Below, in pieces: positions 33,974-39,938 of a DNA stretch of 39,938 nt. A model generated the notes under the pieces. It did no database searches. It was not told the origin of the DNA and was given only the letters and a program-made list of their open reading frames with translations. Position numbers and translations under genes: made by a program. Location of the stretch: the NCBI GenBank assembly GCA_028278505.1, contig JANQEG010000119.1:1-39938 (forward strand), read 5' to 3'. Positions within the stretch are counted from its first letter, which is position 1. Each line of letters opens with the position of its first letter. The stretch comes from Rhodobiaceae bacterium. GTDB lineage: Bacteria > Pseudomonadota > Alphaproteobacteria > Rhizobiales > JAKPQE01.

Positions 33974-34138
33974 ATGGAAAAGATCAAGATCGAACAGCAC
34001 AGCTCGCTCGGCCTGCTCTGGTGCGCCGGCTGGCTGTTCACGCTCGGCTATCTGGGCCTGGGCTTCTGGAAGGGCGTCTTGGCGATCCTCATCTGGCCCT
34101 ATTATATCGGCGTGGCGCTTGCGCCGCTCGCCGGCTGA
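33974..34138 (+). CDS. small membrane protein (54 residues)
   Basis: A short gene with a strong ribosome site (AAGGAAGGAGAG) before ATG 33974. The product starts MEKIKIEQHSSLGLLWCAGW and has two short hydrophobic segments joined by a GFWKG turn, then LIWPYYIGVALAPL. Good codon use supports it. Similar small proteins are common in alphaproteobacteria, but I know no function. It is divergent from the Mrp gene and lies alone before a repeat-rich gap. Confidence 0.75.
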   Translation: MEKIKIEQHSSLGLLWCAGWLFTLGYLGLGFWKGVLAILIWPYYIGVALAPLAG

Positions 34139-34175
34139 CCGGCAACCCGACCGGCGCGTCGACCCATTGCTGTAC

Positions 34176-34640
34176 GGTTTAATTGCCCGACTTTCGACTG
34201 AAGTGAGGTCTGGAGAAGGGCTTTTCAACTCGCCTCGGCGTCACCACCCGGTTTATCCGGGTGGTCCAATGGCTCATCGCACACTACACGACACAAATGT
34301 CATCACCGCCACCCCTCCCTCGTCACCACCCGGTTTGTCCGGGTGGTCCATTGGCCCGTCCACTTGCCAACGCTTTTGTTAAGGAATTCAAACGCTTATG
34401 GGCGCCGGACCGCCATTGGATTGCCCGGATAAACCGGGCAATGACGACGGAGGAGGGATCGAAACCATCCCAAAAAGCCAGAACCGGCCAGCAGTGGGAC
34501 ATGCCCGGCAGGTCGGAAATATCCTGCTCTGTCGTGTAGTGTGGGCTCATCGATGACAGCACTGCTTTCGTTAAGAATCTCAGGCGCTTCCGCACGCCGA
34601 TAGGCCATTGGATTGCCCGCATGAAGCGGGCAATGACGAA
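34176..34640. repeat. composite repeat cluster, inverted copy plus extra hairpins
   Basis: The gap 34139-34736 is almost all repeats and shows no gene. It starts with TTCGACTGAAGTGAGGTCT, the reverse complement of a tract in copies A and B. Hairpins follow at 34243-34251/34257-34265 and 34325-34333/34339-34347 (ACCACCCGG/CCGGGTGGT), at 34420-34428/34434-34442 (ATTGCCCGG/CCGGGCAAT) and at 34612-34620/34626-34634 (ATTGCCCGC/GCGGGCAAT). Partial composite elements therefore lie in both orientations. Confidence 0.75.
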
Positions 34641-34736
34641 GGAAGAGGGGTCGAAGCCGTCCCAATACGGCTTAACCCGACGAGAAATATGCCCCGACCG
34701 CCATCTTTTGTGAACATGCGGCCGTCGGCGCCGGCC

Positions 34737-34934
34737 TCAGTTGGCGGTCTTTACCCCGCAAGTGTTGATGCCGAAAAGGCTGTAGGCCGGGCAGACGCCG
34801 ACCAGTCCGGTCACCAGCGGCACGATACCGATCCAGCCCCACGGCGTCTGCGGGCCGACGAACACCAGCGACAGGATCGCCAGGCCCAGCAAAACGCGCA
34901 GAATGCGGTCGATATTGCCTTCGTTCTTGGTCAT
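34737..34934 (-). CDS. DUF2892 (YgaP-like) inner-membrane protein
   Basis: A 65-residue membrane protein of the DUF2892 family, the same unit that forms the membrane tail of the rhodanese YgaP. It reads NEGNIDRILRVLLGLAILSL, then GWIGIVPLVTGLVGVCPAYSLFGINTCG, with the conserved CPAY and C-G ends. Two hydrophobic helices are visible. I chose ATG 34934 because GGAG lies 6 bases upstream. It follows the Crp/Fnr gene in the same direction, a pairing often seen, with a palindrome in the gap that suggests direct control by that regulator. Confidence 0.9.
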   Translation of the reverse strand: MTKNEGNIDRILRVLLGLAILSLVFVGPQTPWGWIGIVPLVTGLVGVCPAYSLFGINTCGVKTAN

Positions 34935-34974
34935 TTTCGTCTCCATTCAGGTCTGAGTTTTCCGCAACTTTCCC

Positions 34975-34980
34975 CCTATA
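34975..34980 (-). promoter_or_regulatory. possible -10 element of the DUF2892 gene
   Basis: Minus-strand TATAGG about 41 bases before the ATG and about 30 bases downstream of the palindrome centre. This spacing would put the palindrome near -41/-43, the class II position used by Crp/Fnr activators. The hexamer is a weak match to the consensus. Confidence 0.35.
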
Positions 34981-35003
34981 TGGGGCGGCAAGGCGGGGCT
35001 GTC

Positions 35004-35018
35004 TGCGACTAAGTCACA
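35004..35018. promoter_or_regulatory. near-perfect palindrome, candidate Crp/Fnr operator
   Basis: Plus strand TGCGACTAAGTCACA; its reverse complement is TGTGACTTAGTCGCA, so the arms match apart from one position each side plus the centre. It overlaps the stop codon of the Crp/Fnr gene (TGA at 35014-35016) and lies 70 bases before the DUF2892 start. The outer TGTGA is like a Crp half-site, though the spacer is one base shorter than classic Crp sites. Confidence 0.55.
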
Positions 35019-35571
35019 AATCCCCGTGCATGCATTCGCGGAGCTTCTCCGGAGCCTTCAGGATCACCTGGCCGCGCCGGCGTTCGATCCAGCCGCGCCG
35101 GGTGAAGACCGCGAGCTTGCGGGTGACGACGGCGCGCGCCGACCCGGTCTCGATCGCCAGCGCTTCATGGGTCTGGCGGACGATGCCGTCCGCATCGGCG
35201 CGCTCAAGCAGCGCCCGCGCCAGCCGCGCCTCCATGCCGGACAGCGCGACATCCTCGATCAGCCGCTCGAAATCGCCGAAACGGTAGGCGATCGCCGCCA
35301 GGAACATTTTCTGGAAATCCGCATCGTCGGCGATCAGCCGGCGGAATTCGGACCGCGGGATCAGCACCGCTTCGAGATCGGTTTCGGCGATGCCCTCGGC
35401 CGAATAGGGCCGGTCTTCGACGAGGCAGTTGAAGGTCTGCAGGCAGATTTCGCCCGGATGCACCCGGTAGAGCGTAATCTCGCGGCCGTTGGCGGCGGTC
35501 AGCGACACGCGGATGGTGCCGGCGGTGACGACGACGAAGCCCGGACACTCCTCGTGCGGGCGAAACAGCAC
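35014..35571 (-). CDS. Crp/Fnr family regulator, N-terminus uncertain
   Basis: A regulator of at least 185 residues. The cyclic-nucleotide-binding-type beta barrel is seen (GFVVVTAGTIRVSLTAANGREITLYRVHPGEICL), the dimer helix at about 85-105, and the winged helix with HEALAIETGSARAVVTRKLAVF. Cysteines are few and not arranged as in Fnr, so it is probably not an Fe-S oxygen sensor. The frame is closed upstream by a TAA at 35632, and the only usable in-frame start is GTG 35571, which trims the barrel by about 15-20 residues. A better start (ATG 35615 with AGGAG upstream) lies in another frame that stops after 8 codons, which suggests a 1-base deletion or a sequencing error. Confidence 0.8.
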   Translation of the reverse strand: MLFRPHEECPGFVVVTAGTIRVSLTAANGREITLYRVHPGEICLQTFNCLVEDRPYSAEGIAETDLEAVLIPRSEFRRLIADDADFQKMFLAAIAYRFGDFERLIEDVALSGMEARLARALLERADADGIVRQTHEALAIETGSARAVVTRKLAVFTRRGWIERRRGQVILKAPEKLRECMHGDL

Positions 35572-35765
35572 ATGCCCTTTCGGACAGCTTATCGGGCGGC
35601 CGGTAACGATGACATTTTCTCCTGGAGGCGTTTAACGCGGTCTGTGGCAGCGTCAAAATCCGCTGTTCTTTGAATATCGTTCCTTGCCGTTGTCTCCGCA
35701 ACTGCCCATAACCAGGGGTGAGCCCGGCCGCGGCGCCCGGACCGCGGGCCGCGAAAGAGGCTTCG

Positions 35766-36632
35766 ATGAGCGATTTCGAGATTGCGCCGAAACCGGACGA
35801 TCCGCGACTGTCGTCGCTGGTCGAAGGCGTCGACCACACCGGCAGCCCGGTCGCGGCCAGGGTCATCACCGAGCGGCCGCTGACAATCTTTCTGAACGAC
35901 CAGGAAATAGTGACGGCGATGACGATCGGCGACCATCCCGACCTGCTCGCCGTCGGCTACCTCCTAAATCAGCACATGCTGCGCCCCGACGATGTCGTCC
36001 GAGGCATCGACTATGACGACGAGCTCGGCGTCGTCGTCGTCCGCACCGAGCGCGAGACCGACTACGAGGAAAAGCTGAAGAAGAAGGTGCGGACCTCGGG
36101 CTGCGCGCAAGGGACCGCCTTCGGCGATCTGATGGAGAGCCTTGAGGATATCCGCCTGCCGGAGGGCGGCACGCTCAAGACCTCCTGGCTCTACGCGCTC
36201 GCCAAGGCGATCAACACCGCGCCGAGCCTTTATCTCGCCGCCGGCGCGATCCATGGCTGCGTGCTCTGCCGCGAGGACCGGCCGCTCGTCTACATGGAGG
36301 ATGTCGGCCGCCACAACGCCGTCGACAAGATCGCCGGCCACATGTTCATGGAAAAGGTCGACCCGGCCGACAAGATTTTCTACACCACCGGCAGGCTCAC
36401 CTCGGAAATGGTCATCAAGACGGTGAAGATGGGAATTCCGGTGCTCGCCTCGCGCTCGGGCTTCACCGCCTGGGGCGTCGAACTGGCGCAGCAAGCCAAT
36501 CTGACGCTGATCGGGCGTCTGCGCGGCCGCCGCTTCCTGGCGCTGGCCGGCGCCGACCGCATCGTCTTCGATGCGCCGCTGTCGGCGGTCGAGGACGAGC
36601 GGCCGGAGCACGCAAGGAAGGCGGGAAGGTGA
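35766..36632 (+). CDS. fdhD: formate dehydrogenase accessory sulfurtransferase FdhD
   Basis: A 288-residue protein that passes sulfur to the molybdenum (or tungsten) cofactor of formate dehydrogenase. Family landmarks are ERPLTIFLNDQEIVTAMTIG, the RTSGCAQGTAFGDLME region, AIHGCVLCRED, EDVGRHNAVDKI and FYTTGRLTSEMVIK. The classical cysteine pair in the first region is reduced to one (Cys113, C-x-x-G), while a CxxC occurs at 165-168; this may be a subfamily trait. AGAGG is 5 bases before ATG 35766. It is divergent from the Crp/Fnr gene and upstream of mobA, mobB and moeA. No formate dehydrogenase subunit is in the window. Confidence 0.95.
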   Translation: MSDFEIAPKPDDPRLSSLVEGVDHTGSPVAARVITERPLTIFLNDQEIVTAMTIGDHPDLLAVGYLLNQHMLRPDDVVRGIDYDDELGVVVVRTERETDYEEKLKKKVRTSGCAQGTAFGDLMESLEDIRLPEGGTLKTSWLYALAKAINTAPSLYLAAGAIHGCVLCREDRPLVYMEDVGRHNAVDKIAGHMFMEKVDPADKIFYTTGRLTSEMVIKTVKMGIPVLASRSGFTAWGVELAQQANLTLIGRLRGRRFLALAGADRIVFDAPLSAVEDERPEHARKAGR

Positions 36633-36887
36633 GGGACGTGGCTGTATGCGGCGAGGATTTCGCACCGACCCGCACTCTTGTGATGGCCGCGGAAAACAGC
36701 CGGCTGCGTTCGGTCTCCAAAGCCCTCTCCCCTGTGGGGAGAGGGTTGGGTGAGGGGTCTTCATATGACAAATCCCATCACCCTCACCCGACTTCGACCA
36801 ACGGCTCGGCTTCGCCTCACCGGGTCTTCGTATCCCTCTCCCTCAAGGGAGAGGGAAAGTTCCATCGTTATCTCATATGCAGCAGCA

Positions 36888-37087
36888 CTTCCCCTGCCGG
36901 GAGGGTGGACGGCGCGTCAGCGCCGGCCGGGTGGGGGTATACGCAACCATCTGCGCCACCCGAAAGCGTCGTTGTTGCTTTTTTCGACCCCCACCCCCGA
37001 CCCCTCCCCACGAAGGGCAGGAGAGTATTCCGAGCGGGCGGCAATCGTCCCCTCCCCCCTTGTGGGGGAGGGACAGGGAGGGGGGTG
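36888..37087. repeat. dispersed G/C-rich element, copy 2 (about 200 bp)
   Basis: Matches 17658-17867 block by block: GGGAGGGTGGACGGCGCGT, GCGCCGGCCGGGTGGGGGT, CCCCCACCCCCGACCCCTCC and GTGGGGGAGGGACAGG, with a diverged middle. It lies in the gap 36633-37239, which also has a hairpin CCCTCTCCC...GGGAGAGGG near 36720-36750 and a CCCTCTCCCTCAAGGGAGAGGG-type palindrome near 36834-36855. No gene is supported there. Confidence 0.8.
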
Positions 37088-37239
37088 AACCCTACGACAT
37101 TTGCGAGCATTGCCTGGTCGTGGTCATCGACGCAAATGATCGTTCACCCGCGAGGTCTTTCGTCGGTGATTTTACTGCCACCCCCGACCCCGCCCCGTGA
37201 AGCGGACGGGAGGTATTGCCACGCTCCGGAGGTCGGCCA

Positions 37240-37923
37240 ATGACCGTCTCCGGCCATGACGAATCTCTGATCCACGACAACGCCCGCTACGCGCCGCTGA
37301 CCCTTGGCGTCGTGCTCGCCGGCGGCTTGTCGCGGCGCATGGGCGGCGGCGACAAATGCCTGGTGCCGCTGGGCGAACGGCCGATGCTCGCCCATGTGCT
37401 CGACCGGCTGCGGCCGCAGGTCGGCAGCCTTATCATCAATGCCAATGGCGATCCGGGCCGGTTCCGCGGTTTCAAGCTTCCGGTCGTACCTGACCCGATA
37501 GACGGCTTTGCCGGCCCGCTCGCCGGCGTGCTCGCCGGCATGCGCTTTGCCCAAACGAACGCGCCCGAGGCAAGATGGATCGTGACGGCGGCGAGCGACA
37601 CCCCGTTCTTTCCGCATGACCTGGTCGTCCGCCTCGTCGGCGCCATCGCCCATGAGGAGCACGGAATTGCCCTTGCCCTATCGGGCGATCGGGTGCATCC
37701 CGTATTCGGCCTCTGGCCGATCTCGCTCGCCGATGCGCTCGATGAGTGGCTCAAGGCCGGCGAGGCCCGCAAGGTGCTGGCCTTTGCCGATCGCTATCCG
37801 CGGATCGATGTCCGCTTTGCCGGCATCACCGTCGACGATGTCGAGATCGATCCGTTCTTCAACGTCAACACGCCGGAGGATCTGGAGGTCGCCATGGCGG
37901 TACTCGGAGCAATCGCCGAATGA
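37240..37923 (+). CDS. mobA: molybdenum cofactor guanylyltransferase
   Basis: A 227-residue GTP transferase that links GMP to molybdenum cofactor, giving the guanine dinucleotide form used by DMSO-reductase-family enzymes including formate dehydrogenase. The nucleotide-binding start LGVVLAGGLSRRMGGGDK is complete. It is followed by LIINANGD, DPIDGFAGPLAG and SDTPFFP, and ends with FFNVNTPEDL. GGAGG is 7 bases before ATG 37240, favoured over an earlier ATG at 37216. It begins a tight run: its TGA overlaps the ATG of mobB (ATGA). Confidence 0.96.
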   Translation: MTVSGHDESLIHDNARYAPLTLGVVLAGGLSRRMGGGDKCLVPLGERPMLAHVLDRLRPQVGSLIINANGDPGRFRGFKLPVVPDPIDGFAGPLAGVLAGMRFAQTNAPEARWIVTAASDTPFFPHDLVVRLVGAIAHEEHGIALALSGDRVHPVFGLWPISLADALDEWLKAGEARKVLAFADRYPRIDVRFAGITVDDVEIDPFFNVNTPEDLEVAMAVLGAIAE

Positions 37924-38435
37924 CCCCGGTGTTCGGGGTCACCGGCTGGAAGAATTCCGGCAAGACGACGCTGGTCGAGCGGCTGGTCAGCACGTTCGTC
38001 GGCCGCGGCCTTCGCGTCTCCACCGTCAAGCACGCCCATCACGAATTCGACATCGACAAGCAGGGCACCGACAGCTTCCGCCATCGCAGCGCCGGCGCCA
38101 CCGAAGTCGCGCTCGTCTCCGGCTATCGCTGGGCGATGATGCACGAACTGCGCGACGCGCCCGAACCGCAGATGGAAGACATCATGGCGCGGCTGTCGCC
38201 CTGCGATCTCGTCATCATCGAGGGCTATAAGAGCCAGTCGCACCCGAAGATCGAGGTGCGCCGCGAGACCGCCCGTAAGGCCGAGCCCCTAGCGCCGAAC
38301 GACCCGAATATCGTCGCAATCGCCGCCGATCATCCGATCGACGATGCGCCGATCCCGGTGTTTGATCTTGACGACGTCACGGCGATTGCGGATTTCATCG
38401 CCGGATATCTGCATCTGACCGCAACGGACCGATGA
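37920..38435 (+). CDS. mobB: molybdopterin-guanine dinucleotide biosynthesis adaptor MobB
   Basis: A 171-residue P-loop GTPase. The Walker A is GWKNSGKTTL at about residues 9-18, followed by VSTVKHAHHEFDIDKQGTDS, the conserved MobB segment, and VIIEGYKSQSHPKIEV. MobB is thought to assist MobA in loading the cofactor and is usually not essential. It overlaps mobA upstream (ATGA at 37920) and moeA downstream (ATGA at 38432), which implies coupled translation of all three. Confidence 0.96.
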   Translation: MTPVFGVTGWKNSGKTTLVERLVSTFVGRGLRVSTVKHAHHEFDIDKQGTDSFRHRSAGATEVALVSGYRWAMMHELRDAPEPQMEDIMARLSPCDLVIIEGYKSQSHPKIEVRRETARKAEPLAPNDPNIVAIAADHPIDDAPIPVFDLDDVTAIADFIAGYLHLTATDR

Positions 38436-39715
38436 CCGCCGACCGCACCTTGAAGGATGACTGCTTCCGCACCGACCAGCCGCTGCTGAGCCACGATGCG
38501 GCGCTTGCGATCATCGCCGAGGCGGCGCTGCCGATCGTCGCGACCGAAATGGTGGCGACCGACCGCTGCCACGGCCGCGTCCTTGCCGAGCCGATCGTTG
38601 CCCCGCGCGACGTGCCGCTCACCGACAATTCCGCCGTCGACGGCTATGCGTTTGCCCATGCCGGCTATCTCGACCGTGGTTTTCGTCTTGAAGTGGCCGG
38701 GCGCATCGCCGCCGGCCATCCGGCCGAGACGGCGCTGGCGCCGGGAACGGCCGCGCGCATCTTCACCGGCGCGCCGATGCCGGCCGGCGCCGACACCGTC
38801 GCGATGCAGGAGGACTGTGACGTTGAAGACGGCGAAGACCGGCCCTTCGTCACCCTTCCCGCGGACCTGAAGCCGGGCGCCAACCGCCGCCTCGCCGGCG
38901 AGGACGTCCGCGCCGGCAGCGTATTAATCGATGCCGGCACAAGGCTGCGCCCCCAGGATGTCGGCGCCATCGCCTCGGCCGGCCGCGACAGCGTCGCCTG
39001 CTTCCAGCCGCTGAAGGTCGCCATCGTCTCCTCGGGCGACGAGATCGTCCGGCCCGGCCAGCCGATCGCCCCGGGCCAGGTCTACGACGCCAATTACTAC
39101 CTGCTCGCCGCCCTGCTTCAGACCCTCGATGTCACCGTCACCGATGTCGGCATCCTGCCCGACAGCGTAGCGGCGGTGCGCTCGGTGCTGTCGGCGGTGG
39201 CCGAAAACCACGACGTGGTGATCACCAGCGGCGGCGCTTCCATGGGCGAGGAAGACCATATCGCCGACGCCATCGCCGCGCTCGGCGAGCGCCATCTGTG
39301 GCGGCTGGCGATCAAGCCGGGCCGGCCGCTCGGTTTCGGCCGCATCGGCCGCGCCGTCGTCCTCGGCCTGCCGGGCAATCCGGTGGCGGCGATGGTCAGT
39401 TTTCTGCTCTACGGCCGGCCGCTTTTAATTGCGCTCGGCGGCGGCGGCTGGCGCGTCCCGCACCGCTATCTGCTGCCGGCCGATTTCACCATGACAAAAA
39501 AGCCCGGGCGCCGCGAATTCCTGCGCGGCATCCTCGCATCGGGGCCTGCGGGCGGCGCCATTTTGCGCAAATATCCGCGCGACGGCTCCGGCATCGTCAC
39601 GTCCTTGCGCGAGGCCGACGGGCTGATCGAACTGCCGGAGGACCTCACCCGCGTCGATGCCGGCGACCCGGTCGCGTTCCTGCCGTTCCCGGAACTGGGG
39701 ATCGCGCCGCGTTAG
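38432..39715 (+). CDS. moeA: molybdopterin molybdotransferase MoeA
   Basis: A 427-residue enzyme that inserts molybdate into adenylylated molybdopterin. Landmarks: DVPLTDNSAVDGYAFAH, RIFTGAPMPAGADTVAMQED, VAIVSSGDEIVRPGQP, VITSGGASMGEEDH, LAIKPGRPLGFG and LGLPGNPVAAMVSF. It is complete and ends in a weak C-terminal domain with typical beta strands. Its ATG overlaps the TGA of mobB. Downstream, a terminator hairpin follows at 39776. No other cofactor genes (moaA-E, mogA) are in the window. Confidence 0.97.
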   Translation: MTADRTLKDDCFRTDQPLLSHDAALAIIAEAALPIVATEMVATDRCHGRVLAEPIVAPRDVPLTDNSAVDGYAFAHAGYLDRGFRLEVAGRIAAGHPAETALAPGTAARIFTGAPMPAGADTVAMQEDCDVEDGEDRPFVTLPADLKPGANRRLAGEDVRAGSVLIDAGTRLRPQDVGAIASAGRDSVACFQPLKVAIVSSGDEIVRPGQPIAPGQVYDANYYLLAALLQTLDVTVTDVGILPDSVAAVRSVLSAVAENHDVVITSGGASMGEEDHIADAIAALGERHLWRLAIKPGRPLGFGRIGRAVVLGLPGNPVAAMVSFLLYGRPLLIALGGGGWRVPHRYLLPADFTMTKKPGRREFLRGILASGPAGGAILRKYPRDGSGIVTSLREADGLIELPEDLTRVDAGDPVAFLPFPELGIAPR

Positions 39716-39764
39716 AGCATCGGGCCGAAAATTCGGAACCGGTTTTCGGAATAACCCGATGCTC
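39715..39764. repeat. nested palindrome after moeA
   Basis: GAGCATCGGG (39715-39724) pairs with CCCGATGCTC (39755-39764), and inside it CCGAAAA (39725-39731) pairs with TTTTCGG (39743-39749). This nested stem begins at the moeA stop codon and is typical of dispersed palindromes in Hyphomicrobiales. Confidence 0.65.
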
Positions 39765-39775
39765 CACAATAAATT

Positions 39776-39816
39776 AGAGCAAAATGCACGATTCAGCCTT
39801 TTCGCATTTTGCTCTT
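39776..39816 (+). terminator. terminator-like hairpin downstream of moeA
   Basis: AGAGCAAAATGC (39776-39787) pairs with GCATTTTGCTCT (39804-39815), a 12-bp stem with a 16-base loop about 60 bases past moeA. It is a likely end of the fdhD-moeA direction transcript. After it lies another copy of the ACCACCCGG/CCGGGTGGT hairpin (39846-39868), then nothing recognisable to the end of the window. Confidence 0.6.
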
Positions 39817-39938
39817 CGACGTCACCACCCAACCCCTCCCTTGTCACCACCCGGTTTATCCGGGTGGTCCATTTCATTGAAATGGAACCTCCACCTTTGG
39901 TGGAGGGCTGGACGAGTTCTACATTGAAAGCAAGAAAC

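Overview
The window reads as chromosomal DNA of a GC-rich alphaproteobacterium, most likely order Hyphomicrobiales (Rhizobiales). The signs are high GC with GC-rich third codon positions, a PleC/DivJ-type histidine kinase, a RhiA-like protein pair, the fdhD-mobA-mobB-moeA set, and many short palindromic intergenic repeats of a kind common in this group. Genus cannot be fixed from sequence alone. No rRNA, tRNA, CRISPR array, transposase or phage gene was seen.

Region 1 (about 0.4-19.2 kb) is a surface-glycan/glycolipid locus, mostly on the minus strand. One block, read from 12.4 kb down to 6.3 kb, encodes a radical SAM/SPASM protein, a GT4 enzyme, a formyltransferase-like/GINT1-N-like fusion, a second GT4 and a GT8. 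A second block, read from 5.7 kb down to 0.4 kb, encodes a GT2 enzyme, a GT4 enzyme, a solitary LptF/LptG-type permease, a glycosyltransferase with an N-terminal beta-rich domain, and a Tat-exported DUF4833 protein. A GalE-type epimerase (+) makes UDP-sugar. At 13.7-19.2 kb lie an MJ1255/MurG-like glycosyltransferase, a serine-palmitoyltransferase-like alpha-oxoamine synthase, a small frame-disrupted beta-rich ORF, a short-chain dehydrogenase and a GT21 ceramide-glucosyltransferase-like enzyme. Together they suggest an amino-alcohol/ceramide-like lipid that is then glycosylated. No acyl carrier protein or N-acyltransferase gene is visible here.

Region 2 (19.3-28.1 kb) is mostly housekeeping or accessory: DusA, a TauE/SafE permease, a membrane retropepsin-like protein, a sensor kinase, a thermonuclease-fold protein, a glutathione transferase, a secreted Met-Gly-repeat protein, a four-cysteine uracil-DNA glycosylase and an Lrp/AsnC regulator.

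Region 3 (28.2-32.5 kb, minus) is a compact accessory island: a stand-alone ketoacyl-ACP-synthase-III-like enzyme, an XRE regulator, two paralogous RhiA-like proteins separated by a strong hairpin, and a NAL1-type trypsin-like peptidase without signal peptide. This is my best candidate for an undescribed system.

Region 4 (32.6-39.7 kb) holds the Mrp/ApbC Fe-S carrier, a 54-residue membrane protein, a DUF2892 membrane protein with a Crp/Fnr regulator and a near-perfect palindrome between them, and fdhD, mobA, mobB and moeA for molybdenum-cofactor enzymes such as formate dehydrogenase. MobA-MobB-MoeA are joined by ATGA overlaps.

The larger gene-free gaps are packed with repeats: at least six copies of a 9-bp-stem hairpin, 22-nt tandem units, an element of about 210 bp present twice, and an inverted pair of about 75 bp.
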